From contig OW818698.1 in assembly GCA_942493375.1 (NCBI GenBank), positions 3,720,001 to 3,784,000 on the forward strand: 64,000 bases of DNA, given 5' to 3'. Both the position numbers and the translations under genes were made by a program. Positions 18,252-25,605 of this stretch are shown here, in pieces. Under the pieces are notes generated by a model. The model was not told the DNA's origin, did not search any database, and worked only from the letters and a program-made list of their open reading frames with translations. Source of the DNA: G942493375 sp942493375 (GTDB taxonomy: Bacteria > Armatimonadota > UBA5829). Each line of letters begins with the position of its first letter. Position 1 is the stretch's first letter.

Positions 18252-21200
18252 GCAACTTCAATCCCACACTGGCGCAGCAGGAAGCAATAGACACCCTGGA
18301 CTGCAACGTTTCAGTCTCCGCAGGGGCAGGATCAGGCAAGACCGAGGTTTTGGTCCAGCGGTTCTGCAAGATAGTCGAATTGGGACTTGCTGATGTCGAT
18401 GAAATTCTGACCGTTACCTTCACAGAAAAAGCTGCGAAGGAGATGAAACAGAGGATAACCAGTCAATTCAGCGGATTGTCTGAGAACGACGATACCGGTA
18501 GATTTGAAACTGCGATGCGTGATGTGGAGTCTGCAAACATCGGCACCATCCACTCCTTCGCATCCAGAATTCTCAGAGAAAATGCTTTCGAAGCTGGCAT
18601 CGACCCGAATTTCGGCATGCTCACCGATCCGGAATCCATTATGCTCAAAGACAGTGTAGTGGAAGAACTGATCTCCGATGGGTACACTTCTCAAGACGAT
18701 AAATGTCTGTACCTTGTGAATGCATTGGGTGAAGAACCCCTCAAATATGCGATCAAAAAACTTCACAGCCACTTTGCAAGCCTAGGAAAATCTATCAGTG
18801 AAGGTAAACCGGCATTGTCACAAAATGGCGATGCTGAACAGTTAGCACTGGATTATTTCCGTTACATAGAGGATCTGAGCTCACAGGAAGTTTCACCTGC
18901 ACTCGATAAACAACTGGATGTATTCCTTGTTCAGTACCCGGACCTCAAGGCAATGATGAAATTGCAAGCTGACATAATAAAGGAGAAGAGTCCGGAGGAT
19001 TATGCTCTATCTTTTGACTGGCAGACATATGAGGATTTAGCCTTTACCGAGAAATTTGTTGCAGGCAATGCGGGAACCCCGGCTCAGAAAGAAGACTTCA
19101 TAAAGCCCGCGAAAGCTATTGCAAAGGCCTTCAGGCAAGCTATTATTGCTCCTGTTGCCGAATACCATATCCAGTGTCTATTGAAAATGACCCAACAGTT
19201 CGGACAAGCCTACACGGCAGCTAAGCGTTCAGTAGGAGCTCTGGATTTTGATGATCTACTATCCAAAACCCAGGACTTATTAATATCATCTGATGGAACC
19301 CCGACCCCCACAGCTCTGCTTTACCGTGAGAAATTTAAATATGTGGTATTAGACGAATTTCAAGATACAAACTCACTGCAGAAGCGGCTGGTGGAGTCTG
19401 TCTGCAGACCGGATAGGTTGTTTACAGTCGGTGACGTAAAGCAGTCCATATTTAGTTTCATACACAGCGATGTATCCGTGTTCATAGGCCACCATCAGTC
19501 TGTCGAAAAGAGTGAGAGTGGGAAGACATTAGCATTTGTAGAAAACTTCCGAAGCCGCGAGAGTGTTGTCGGTTTCGTCAACTGGCTTTTCAGAGAGCTT
19601 TGGAGCGAAGACGGAGGGTTTGAGTTTGAGGAGCTTCAAGCCAGGGGCAGTTTTTGCGAGCACACATCACCGGATATCGAGCTTATCCTGACTCCAAAGA
19701 CTGCTGGAGCGGAACAAGCCAGATACTCTGAAGCCGTAGCAATTGCCAATAAGGTGCGGGAACTGCTGGGTAGAGACGGGCAGAAACCTTTTCAAGTAAG
19801 GGAAAAAGACGACACGCGCGATCTGAGTCCAAAGGATATAATGCTCCTCTTCCGGTCTACATCCAACATTTCTATATATGAAAGAGCCCTGCATGAAGCT
19901 GGTATTGAATACTATGTTGTCAGTGGTAGGGGGTTCTATTCGAAGCAGGAAGTCCGGGACATGCTCTCTCTGCTCAGGCTTGTCGAGAACCCTCTGGATG
20001 ATGTTGCGATGGCTTCAGTGCTCCGGTCTCCAATGGTTGCTGTGTCGGACGACACTCTATGGTGGCTGACTCGTGAAAGCCGGTCAGTATCTGCGGATAA
20101 CGAAGAAGAAGACAATGATGAGACCGATATTCCCGCACGGAACCGAAACATCGGTAAATTATACGCAGGCGTATGCGCTTTGGACAAACTTACAGAAATA
20201 TCTCCGGATGACCGCAATAAACTGAAAGAATTCAAAGATTTACTGGCTGAGTTACATTCAGTCAGATCAGACAGCAGAATATCCCGGCTTATCAATACAG
20301 CTGTCAGCAAGACTAATTTTGATCTCAAACTGCTTGCATCTCCAAACGGTAAACGCAAGTATGCCAACGTCCGTAAGCTGCTGGAAATGGCAGAGAGCAT
20401 GCAAGGCAGGGGAATGTTCTCCATATCCGACTTCATCCGCCATATCGATGACCTGTCGGTTATTTCAGAGCGAGAGGGAGAAGCGCCCACAGAGACCGAG
20501 GACAGCCCTGTAGTCAGGTTGATGACCGTCCACAAATCCAAGGGCCTCCAGGCGCCTGTAGTCATTGTAGCAGACAGCTCCCATCAGATTAGAGCAGGCG
20601 ATACATCCACATTTATCGCCAATAAGGAAGCAAGCGTAGCGTGCAAGCTAAAGAATGAATTGTCCGATGAATGGATCCCGACCAGTGCTTATGAAAATAT
20701 AGCAGAGACTACCAGGGATAGAGATATTGGTGAGGAGAAGAGACTCTTCTACGTAGCTGCCACAAGAGCTGAAGAGCTTTTGATAATCAGCGGATGCAGT
20801 GAATATAAGGGCAGCCCAGCCGGGAGTGAGAGTTATTCGAAAGTAAAATCCTGGTCAGGATGGGTGGAGAAAGCGCTGAATATGTCCACGGAGCCTGCAT
20901 ATGGTGAGTGTTTACTGGACGCAGGAGGCATTCCTGTCCACCTTACAGTTGGAAATAAGTCGCCTTGTGAAGCAGCATCACTATCTCCTTCACTGGCACA
21001 GTTGTATCCTGGCATTTTAGAATCAGGCGGCATGCTCCCTGTTGATGACGATATTTCCATGTCTGAAGTAGTGAACCGCTGCCTGGCTCCGGTTCAGCAA
21101 ACAGGCTCATCCGCAGTCCAACTGACCGTAAGTCAGGCACTGGATTATTTCTGGTGTCCCGGTAAGTATTATTTAAAATGGGTTCTTGGCTTGCCCGAAG

Positions 21201-21838
21201 CATCTCTGGATTATACTGAAGAACCTGAACCAACCAATACTGAGGGTTCATATTCCGGCGCAACTGTCGGTTCGGCTGTTCATCAGGTCCTTGGAGCATT
21301 GGATTTTGCAGGAGATATCGAGGAACAGATTCTTCGGTTTTCTGCTGTGCAGGATACGGGCATTCGCAAACAAGTTGAATTGTACTGCAAAAAACTGCTG
21401 GGTACGGAATGGTATGAGCGTATTAAAGCTTCACACTCCCGGATGCAGGAAGTGCCGTTCAGGATTATTCAGGATGACTGTAGTCTGCTTGGACGTATTG
21501 ACCTTCTGATTGAAGAGGAATCAGGCTGGGTAGTGATCGACTATAAGACCGGTTCCATATCCGAAAAAGACCGATATGGACTTCAAGTCAGTATATACGC
21601 CTATGCTGTAAAGCAGTGCCTGTCTGTAATGCCCAGAGAAATTGTGCTGGTAAATCTTGGAGACGGTGATGACTGCAGGTTTGAAGTAAACGAGAGCACC
21701 TTAAAACAGGCTGAAGAATTACTGTTGGCAGCATTTAACGGTATCCGGGAGAACGATTTTACTTCTGAGCGCAACAGTCGTTGCAAGGAATGTGGTTATA
21801 ACAAACTGGAGCAGAATATTTGCACTTTCTGCTGCTAA
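18248..21838 (+). CDS. addA: AddA subunit, UvrD-type helicase with C-terminal nuclease
   Basis: The 1196-residue protein carries Walker A (AGAGSGKT, residues about 25-32), Walker B (VLDEFQDTN, about 370), TVHKSKGLQAPVV (about 760) and LFYVAATRAEE (about 833). It ends in a PD-(D/E)XK nuclease with GRIDLLI and VIDYKTG (about 1083-1100). Both AddAB subunits therefore keep a nuclease. The TTG start overlaps the addB stop and has GAGGAGG seven bases upstream. Unusually, it also has cysteines in FWCPGKYY (about 969) and a C-terminal cluster (CKECG then CTFCC), arranged like the iron-sulfur staple normally seen in AddB. It probably heads into the following UroD gene on the same transcript. Confidence 0.9.
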   Translation: MSNFNPTLAQQEAIDTLDCNVSVSAGAGSGKTEVLVQRFCKIVELGLADVDEILTVTFTEKAAKEMKQRITSQFSGLSENDDTGRFETAMRDVESANIGTIHSFASRILRENAFEAGIDPNFGMLTDPESIMLKDSVVEELISDGYTSQDDKCLYLVNALGEEPLKYAIKKLHSHFASLGKSISEGKPALSQNGDAEQLALDYFRYIEDLSSQEVSPALDKQLDVFLVQYPDLKAMMKLQADIIKEKSPEDYALSFDWQTYEDLAFTEKFVAGNAGTPAQKEDFIKPAKAIAKAFRQAIIAPVAEYHIQCLLKMTQQFGQAYTAAKRSVGALDFDDLLSKTQDLLISSDGTPTPTALLYREKFKYVVLDEFQDTNSLQKRLVESVCRPDRLFTVGDVKQSIFSFIHSDVSVFIGHHQSVEKSESGKTLAFVENFRSRESVVGFVNWLFRELWSEDGGFEFEELQARGSFCEHTSPDIELILTPKTAGAEQARYSEAVAIANKVRELLGRDGQKPFQVREKDDTRDLSPKDIMLLFRSTSNISIYERALHEAGIEYYVVSGRGFYSKQEVRDMLSLLRLVENPLDDVAMASVLRSPMVAVSDDTLWWLTRESRSVSADNEEEDNDETDIPARNRNIGKLYAGVCALDKLTEISPDDRNKLKEFKDLLAELHSVRSDSRISRLINTAVSKTNFDLKLLASPNGKRKYANVRKLLEMAESMQGRGMFSISDFIRHIDDLSVISEREGEAPTETEDSPVVRLMTVHKSKGLQAPVVIVADSSHQIRAGDTSTFIANKEASVACKLKNELSDEWIPTSAYENIAETTRDRDIGEEKRLFYVAATRAEELLIISGCSEYKGSPAGSESYSKVKSWSGWVEKALNMSTEPAYGECLLDAGGIPVHLTVGNKSPCEAASLSPSLAQLYPGILESGGMLPVDDDISMSEVVNRCLAPVQQTGSSAVQLTVSQALDYFWCPGKYYLKWVLGLPEASLDYTEEPEPTNTEGSYSGATVGSAVHQVLGALDFAGDIEEQILRFSAVQDTGIRKQVELYCKKLLGTEWYERIKASHSRMQEVPFRIIQDDCSLLGRIDLLIEEESGWVVIDYKTGSISEKDRYGLQVSIYAYAVKQCLSVMPREIVLVNLGDGDDCRFEVNESTLKQAEELLLAAFNGIRENDFTSERNSRCKECGYNKLEQNICTFCC

Positions 21839-21882
21839 TGGTATTATTTGTAGGATAGTGGTTTCTGGGAGGATGAAAGATA

Positions 21883-22878
21883 ATGACTAGAAAAGAAAGA
21901 GTGCGCCAGGCGATAACTCATCACGATACCGATATCGTTCCCTACAGCATGCACCTTACTCAGGTTGCCTATCAACGTTTGCTGGATTATGTAAAAGATC
22001 CGGATTATATCGCAAATATTGGGGATCACCTGACAGGATGCGGGTATGGTGGGTTTGTAGAAGTGAAGCCTGGATATTTTCAAGACGATTTCGGGGTGGT
22101 CTGGAACCGGACTGTAGACAAAGATATCGGAGTACTGGAAGGTCTTGTCCTACCTGAAGCCGATCTCTCAAATTACAAATTTCCGGTTATTGATGAAGCT
22201 GACCTTCGCGCCAGGTGTGAATCAGCCATAAAAAATGCAGGCGATACATTTGTCACTGCCTCTCTCGGGTTTTCAGTGTTCGAGCGAGCATGGACTCTGC
22301 GGGGCATGGAAAATGTGCTGATAGATTTTGTTACCGATCCTGATTTTTCTCATCAACTTTTTGATGCTATCTGTGAGTTCAACCTGAAAGTCATTAAAAT
22401 CTTCTGCGAGTATCCTTTTGATGGGATATACTTCGGGGATGACTGGGGACAGCAGGCAGGAACGATCATGGGACCCGGGCACTGGCGTGAGTTCATTAAG
22501 CCTACAGTTGCGAAAATGTATGCAATGACCAAAGATTCCGGCAAGTTTGTTGTTCAACACTCCTGTGGGGACATCCAGGAGATATTCCCAGACCTGATCG
22601 ACATCGGCTTGGATGTCTACAACACATTCCAGCCGGAGATATACGATATACGAGCAGTGAAAAAAGAATTTGGCGACCACCTGAGTTTCTATGGCGGTAT
22701 AAGCACCCAGAGACTTCTTCCTTTTGCCTCTCCGGATGAAGTCAAGAGAGTTTCCAGAGAGATAATGGGAGTGATGAGCAAGAGTGGTGGATATATTGCC
22801 TCTCCGACTCACGCAGTTCCCGGTGACGTCCCTCCGGAAAACATAGTTGCTATGGTGGATGTATTCCATAACCAATAG
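21883..22878 (+). CDS. Uroporphyrinogen-decarboxylase-family protein (corrinoid methyltransferase-like)
   Basis: The 331-residue protein belongs to the URO-D superfamily (opening MTRKERVRQAITHHDTDIVPY; later VVQHSCGDIQEIFPDLIDIGLD and YGGISTQRLLPFASPDEV). The N-terminus lacks the RQAGR-type substrate motif of true HemE, and the conserved HSCGD resembles the metal-binding region of MtaA/CmuA-like methyltransferases. A role in methyl transfer or demethylation of a small metabolite is therefore more likely than heme synthesis. GGGAGGATG precedes the ATG. The next gene starts eight bases after its stop, so the two share a transcript. Confidence 0.8.
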   Translation: MTRKERVRQAITHHDTDIVPYSMHLTQVAYQRLLDYVKDPDYIANIGDHLTGCGYGGFVEVKPGYFQDDFGVVWNRTVDKDIGVLEGLVLPEADLSNYKFPVIDEADLRARCESAIKNAGDTFVTASLGFSVFERAWTLRGMENVLIDFVTDPDFSHQLFDAICEFNLKVIKIFCEYPFDGIYFGDDWGQQAGTIMGPGHWREFIKPTVAKMYAMTKDSGKFVVQHSCGDIQEIFPDLIDIGLDVYNTFQPEIYDIRAVKKEFGDHLSFYGGISTQRLLPFASPDEVKRVSREIMGVMSKSGGYIASPTHAVPGDVPPENIVAMVDVFHNQ

Positions 22879-22886
22879 GAGCCGGG

Positions 22887-24212
22887 ATGCAGAGAATAGT
22901 CGATATTATTGCTGCTAAAAGAGATGGGAATGAATTGGAGCCTGATGACATCCAGCGGATGGTTTTGGGCTACAGCTCTGGTAAGATTCACGATGATCAG
23001 ATGTCGGCTTTTCTGATGGCAGTCTATCTGAATGGTATGAGTCCGGCAGAGACTTATGCATTGACAGAGGCCATGGTTCACAGCGGAGAAGTGATGGACT
23101 TGTCAGCTGTACCAGGTATCAAAGTAGACAAACACAGCACTGGAGGGGTCGGGGACAAGACTACATTGATAGTCGTACCAGTACTTGCTGCACTTGGTCT
23201 TATAGTTCCCAAAATGAGCGGAAGAGGCCTGGGATTTACAGGCGGTACCCTGGACAAACTGGAATCGATCCCAGGTTATCGGACAAAATTAACCCCCGAT
23301 GAAATTCTGGCCCAACTCCAGAGCGTAGGTGCAGTAATCGCAGGACAGAGCGATAAGATAGCCACTGCAGACCGCAAAATGTATGCTCTGCGCGATGTCA
23401 CAGCCACTGTTGAATCGACCCCACTTATCGCTGCCAGCATAATGAGTAAGAAGATAGCATGTGGGGCCGATGTGATTCTTCTTGATGTAAAGTTTGGCAA
23501 CGGAGCCTTCATGACCGATATTGAGCATGCCAGAGAGCTTGCCAATGCAATGATCGATATAGGTAAGCGGTTTGGCAGGCACACAGCAGCAGTGCTCAGT
23601 GATATGGACCAACCTCTGGGTCAGGCAGTAGGCAATTCTCTTGAAGTGAAAGAAGCTATCGAAACTCTCCACGGAGCTGGTCCAAAGGATCTACGGGATT
23701 TGAGTGTTCTGCTTGCCGGGGTCATACTGGAACAATCTGGGATGGTTAATTCTGTGGATGACGGAATAGCCCGTGCGCTGCAAGTTATCGATAATGGAGA
23801 TGCCTTGAAAAAACTTGAAGAGATAATATCTGCTCAAGGTGGCGATCCTGCTGTCTGCAATAACCCGGACATTCTACCCAAAGCTCCGTATATTGAGACT
23901 CTGGTATCTACTAGATCCGGGTATATCCACAAAATTGACTGTAAATCAATCGGTATTGCATCATCTCTACTCGGTGCAGGCAGGGAACATAAAGAGGATG
24001 CTATCGACCACTCCGCTGGTCTGGTGTTGCAGGTGAAGGTTGGAGATGCGGTTGAATCGGGGCAAATATTAGCACAACTGTATTCTAAGGACCCAACAAA
24101 ACTGCAAGCTGGAAAACAAAAGCTGCTGGATGCATTGGTGGTATCAGATACACCCGGATGCTGCACAAATGTTAGTGAAATAATGAAAGAAAAGAAAAAA
24201 GACCCCGGTTAG
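22887..24212 (+). CDS. pdp: Pyrimidine-nucleoside/thymidine phosphorylase
   Basis: The 441-residue enzyme splits pyrimidine nucleosides with phosphate, feeding ribose phosphates to central metabolism. The family signature KVDKHSTGGVGDKTTL (about residues 77-92) and the phosphate/substrate loop SGRGLGFTGGTLDKLESIPG are intact. YALRDVTATVES and SIMSKKIACGAD complete the active site. The length is normal. Its last codons (KEKKKDPG, stop at 24210-24212) overlap the A-tract of the first terminator-like unit of the downstream array. The array's first RNA would therefore be antisense to this 3' end. Confidence 0.92.
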   Translation: MQRIVDIIAAKRDGNELEPDDIQRMVLGYSSGKIHDDQMSAFLMAVYLNGMSPAETYALTEAMVHSGEVMDLSAVPGIKVDKHSTGGVGDKTTLIVVPVLAALGLIVPKMSGRGLGFTGGTLDKLESIPGYRTKLTPDEILAQLQSVGAVIAGQSDKIATADRKMYALRDVTATVESTPLIAASIMSKKIACGADVILLDVKFGNGAFMTDIEHARELANAMIDIGKRFGRHTAAVLSDMDQPLGQAVGNSLEVKEAIETLHGAGPKDLRDLSVLLAGVILEQSGMVNSVDDGIARALQVIDNGDALKKLEEIISAQGGDPAVCNNPDILPKAPYIETLVSTRSGYIHKIDCKSIGIASSLLGAGREHKEDAIDHSAGLVLQVKVGDAVESGQILAQLYSKDPTKLQAGKQKLLDALVVSDTPGCCTNVSEIMKEKKKDPG

Positions 24213-24262
24213 ACCGGAGCCTTTAGCAATATATTAAGGAGAAAACGGAAAAGGTTTCACAT
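24191..24262 (-). ncRNA. Predicted small RNA, unit 1 of a tandem array
   Basis: A minus-strand transcript starting about 24262 would run through TGTGAAACC, a U/C-rich stretch holding UCUCCUU (24242-24236) and an intrinsic terminator. The terminator stem is GGCTCCGGT/ACCGGGGTC (24221-24201, one mismatch), followed by TTTTTTCTTT (24200-24191). Predicted length is about 70 nt. No reading frame is present. The 3' end lies antisense to the end of pdp. Sequence order and spacing match the three units upstream. Transcription is inferred, not shown. Confidence 0.5.
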
Positions 24263-24268
24263 GTAGTC

Positions 24269-24296
24269 ATACGAACAGTATGCAGCAAATAGTTCC
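24269..24296 (-). promoter_or_regulatory. ECF-sigma-like promoter of RNA unit 1
   Basis: On the minus strand, GGAAC (24296-24292), an 18-bp spacer and CGTAT (24273-24269) resemble extracytoplasmic-function sigma-factor promoters (AAC-containing -35, CGTA-type -10). The same pair at nearly the same spacing occurs in units 2 and 4. Confidence 0.45.
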
Positions 24297-24360
24297 CGGC
24301 AATTAATATAAATAAAATACTGTTTTTGTATTGCGCATAAATTGGCGAAATAGTGAGATT

Positions 24361-24512
24361 AAAGAAAAAAGGCTCTGGGCAATCCAGAGCCTCTCAATAT
24401 ATATTAAGGAGAAAAAGAAAAGGTTTCACACACTTAGCCCGCTTTATTCACCAAGCTTCGCTTTTGTCCGGCAGTAGGGACAAAAGATGAGTCAATTATG
24501 AATAATGCGGGT
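24361..24512 (-). ncRNA. Predicted small RNA, unit 2, interrupted by a MITE copy
   Basis: This unit has the same order as unit 1: TGTGAAACC, a U/C-rich stretch with UCUCCUU (24412-24406), then stem GGCTCTGG/CCAGAGCC (24391-24371) and TTTTTTCTTT (24370-24361). The terminator is a perfect eight-bp stem. An 80-bp inverted-repeat element (24435-24514) is inserted right at the predicted transcription start, so the RNA would be about 150 nt instead of about 70. Without the insert, the promoter-to-terminator length equals that of unit 1 (106 bp). Confidence 0.5.
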
Positions 24513-24514
24513 TA
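24435..24514 (+). mobile_element. MITE-like 80-bp inverted-repeat element, copy 1
   Basis: The terminal inverted repeats are GCCCGCTTTATTCA and TGAATAATGCGGGT, bordered by TA on both sides. An inner hairpin pairs CTTTTGTC with GACAAAAG. It has no coding capacity. Copies lie at 24855-24934 (same orientation) and 47402-47482 (inverted). Comparison with unit 1 of the RNA array suggests insertion at a TA dinucleotide, as for Tc1/mariner-type elements. Confidence 0.7.
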
Positions 24515-24518
24515 GTCA

Positions 24519-24546
24519 ATACGAGGCGAATGATCATATTAGTTCC
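24519..24546 (-). promoter_or_regulatory. ECF-sigma-like promoter of RNA unit 2
   Basis: GGAAC (24546-24542), an 18-bp spacer and CGTAT (24523-24519) on the minus strand repeat the unit 1 arrangement exactly. The flanks GGGAACTA and GACTA are also shared with unit 1, while most of the spacer differs. Confidence 0.45.
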
Positions 24547-24562
24547 CGTAATTTAGTCATAC

Positions 24563-24641
24563 ACAAAAAAATAGACTCCGGCAAATCAATGCCGGAGCCG
24601 ATCCAAAGGAGACCAGAAGAAAGGAAACAGGTTTTACACTG
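24563..24641 (-). ncRNA. Predicted small RNA, unit 3 of a tandem array
   Basis: A predicted transcript of about 80 nt passes through GTGTAAAACC, a U/C-rich stretch with UCUCCUUU (24612-24605) and a nine-bp terminator stem GGCTCCGGC/GCCGGAGTC (24599-24574). It then reaches TATTTTTTT (24572-24564). The body is diverged from units 1 and 2 but the order of elements is kept. No coding frame is seen on either strand. Confidence 0.45.
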
Positions 24642-24647
24642 TTAATT

Positions 24648-24675
24648 TAGACACCGGTTATCTCTCAATTGTTTC
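24648..24675 (-). promoter_or_regulatory. ECF-sigma-like promoter of RNA unit 3
   Basis: GAAAC (24675-24671), an 18-bp spacer and GTCTA (24652-24648) on the minus strand occupy the same position relative to the terminator as in the other units. The -35 is of the TGAAAC type; the -10 differs from the CGTAT of the other units, so this one is weaker evidence. Confidence 0.35.
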
Positions 24676-24710
24676 ACCTTTTGATAAAATAACTGAAAAT
24701 ATTTATTGAG

Positions 24711-24795
24711 CAAGAAAAAAAGCTCCGGACTGGGCAGACCGGAGCTTCATAAGAAAGGAGGTGAAAGGAGAAAGAAGAACTGTTGTTGTTCTCAA
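24711..24795 (-). ncRNA. Predicted small RNA, unit 4 of a tandem array
   Basis: A predicted transcript of about 85 nt contains two anti-Shine-Dalgarno stretches, UCUCCUUU (24771-24764) and CCUCCUUU (24761-24754). The terminator AGCTCCGG/CCGGAGCT (24746-24721) follows, then TTTTTTTCTTG (24720-24710). On the opposite strand the same bases look like repeated ribosome-binding sites with a 12-codon frame behind them, but no real gene follows. I therefore read the minus strand as the functional one. Confidence 0.48.
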
Positions 24796-24801
24796 TTAGT
24801 T

Positions 24802-24828
24802 ATACGCAAGACCGATTACAGTAGTTCC
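24802..24828 (-). promoter_or_regulatory. ECF-sigma-like promoter of RNA unit 4
   Basis: GGAAC (24828-24824), a 17-bp spacer and CGTAT (24806-24802) on the minus strand match units 1 and 2 apart from one spacer base. ACTA follows the -10, as in units 1 and 2. Confidence 0.45.
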
Positions 24829-24854
24829 AAATATTTCTTTTCAGCTTTTTTTAC

Positions 24855-24934
24855 TAGCCCGCCTTATTCACCAAGCTTCGCTTTTGGCTGGCAGTAAAGA
24901 CAAAAGCTGAATCAACCATGAATAATGCGGGTTA
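24855..24934 (+). mobile_element. MITE-like 80-bp inverted-repeat element, copy 2
   Basis: It has the same length, ends and orientation as the copy at 24435, again with TA at both borders. The internal arm reads CTTTTGGCTG against CAAAAGC, so the inner hairpin is partly decayed. It lies 27 bp upstream of the predicted promoter of RNA unit 4, outside the transcribed part. The rest of the stretch to greA (24935-25039) holds nothing I recognise. Confidence 0.7.
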
Positions 24935-25039
24935 ATGCTTAACAAATTTGTAAATCCAGTCTAGAGTCGTTTTCGATCATTATATCCTCATTTCTGGTTT
25001 TATATCACTATTGTCAGCTATAACCTTGTTTGCTTGCCT

Positions 25040-25068
25040 TTCATAATGTGCATCTTATATGGTATAAT
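25040..25068 (+). promoter_or_regulatory. Putative promoter of greA
   Basis: A perfect TATAAT (25063-25068) with a weak TTCATA -35 (25040-25045) at 17-bp spacing lies about 60 bases upstream of the greA start. The leader contains a short hairpin (TGTTC/GAACA) followed by eight T, which could cause some early termination. Confidence 0.5.
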
Positions 25069-25128
25069 TTCTATGTGGAGCTTGTTCAGAAAGAACAGGC
25101 TGCTATTTTTTTTGGGGGAATATTGCTA

Positions 25129-25605
25129 GTGGATGGATCAGACGGCGGAATAGTTCTCACCCGCAGTGGTTTCGATGAACTTACTCAAGAACTTCAACAT
25201 ATACTGACCGTTAAACGTCCTGCAGTTGTTGATAGAATAAGAGAAGCTCGTCAACTCGGGGATCTCAGTGAAAATTTTGATTACGAAGATGCAAAACGCA
25301 GCCAGGCGATGCTTGAGTCCAGACTTCGTGAGGTGAAGGCAATTCTTGCTAACGCCAAAGTCGTCGAAGACGGTGAGCACAACGGTTCTGTTAGTGTTGG
25401 CTGTAAGGTTGTTGTTCGCGACCTTGATGATGATGTTGAAGACGAATACACCATAGTTGGCCCTGCAGAATCGAATCCTGCCGAGGGACGAATTTCTATG
25501 GAGTCATGCGTCGGTGGAGCACTTATAGGGCGTAAGGTCGGAGAAATTGTCCGAGTCAGCTCCCCTGGCGGACTGATGCAGTTGGAAGTATTGGCAATAA
25601 AATGA
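25129..25605 (+). CDS. greA: Transcript cleavage factor GreA
   Basis: The 158-residue protein matches the usual GreA length. The N-terminal coiled coil contains the conserved REARQLGDLSENFDYEDAK tip, whose acidic residues enter the RNA polymerase secondary channel to stimulate cleavage of backtracked RNA. The C-terminal FKBP-like domain ends VRVSSPGGLMQLEVLAI. I chose GTG at 25129: GGGGGA lies nine bases upstream and the protein then starts just before the conserved fold. A longer in-frame start at 25030 would precede the promoter. Its stop overlaps the next start (ATGA). Confidence 0.93.
   Translation: MDGSDGGIVLTRSGFDELTQELQHILTVKRPAVVDRIREARQLGDLSENFDYEDAKRSQAMLESRLREVKAILANAKVVEDGEHNGSVSVGCKVVVRDLDDDVEDEYTIVGPAESNPAEGRISMESCVGGALIGRKVGEIVRVSSPGGLMQLEVLAIK

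Noticed and set aside
24236..24775. AAGGAGA/AAGGAGG tracts on the plus strand as ribosome-binding sites of leader peptides
   Set aside because: No start codon with a meaningful frame follows them consistently; one is followed by ATGTAG and the others by unrelated short frames. The anti-sense reading explains the stems, T-runs and promoters better.
24706..24897. Plus-strand reading frame of 63 codons rich in Lys and Cys inside the RNA array
   Set aside because: It runs through a terminator stem, a purine-rich tract and a MITE copy. Its composition is that of the repeats, and the opposite strand has a consistent promoter-terminator layout repeated four times.
24191..24934. Possible CRISPR array because of regular repeated units
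   Set aside because: Units are about 110-190 bp apart, repeats are imperfect hairpins with T-runs, and there are no uniform spacers or cas genes.
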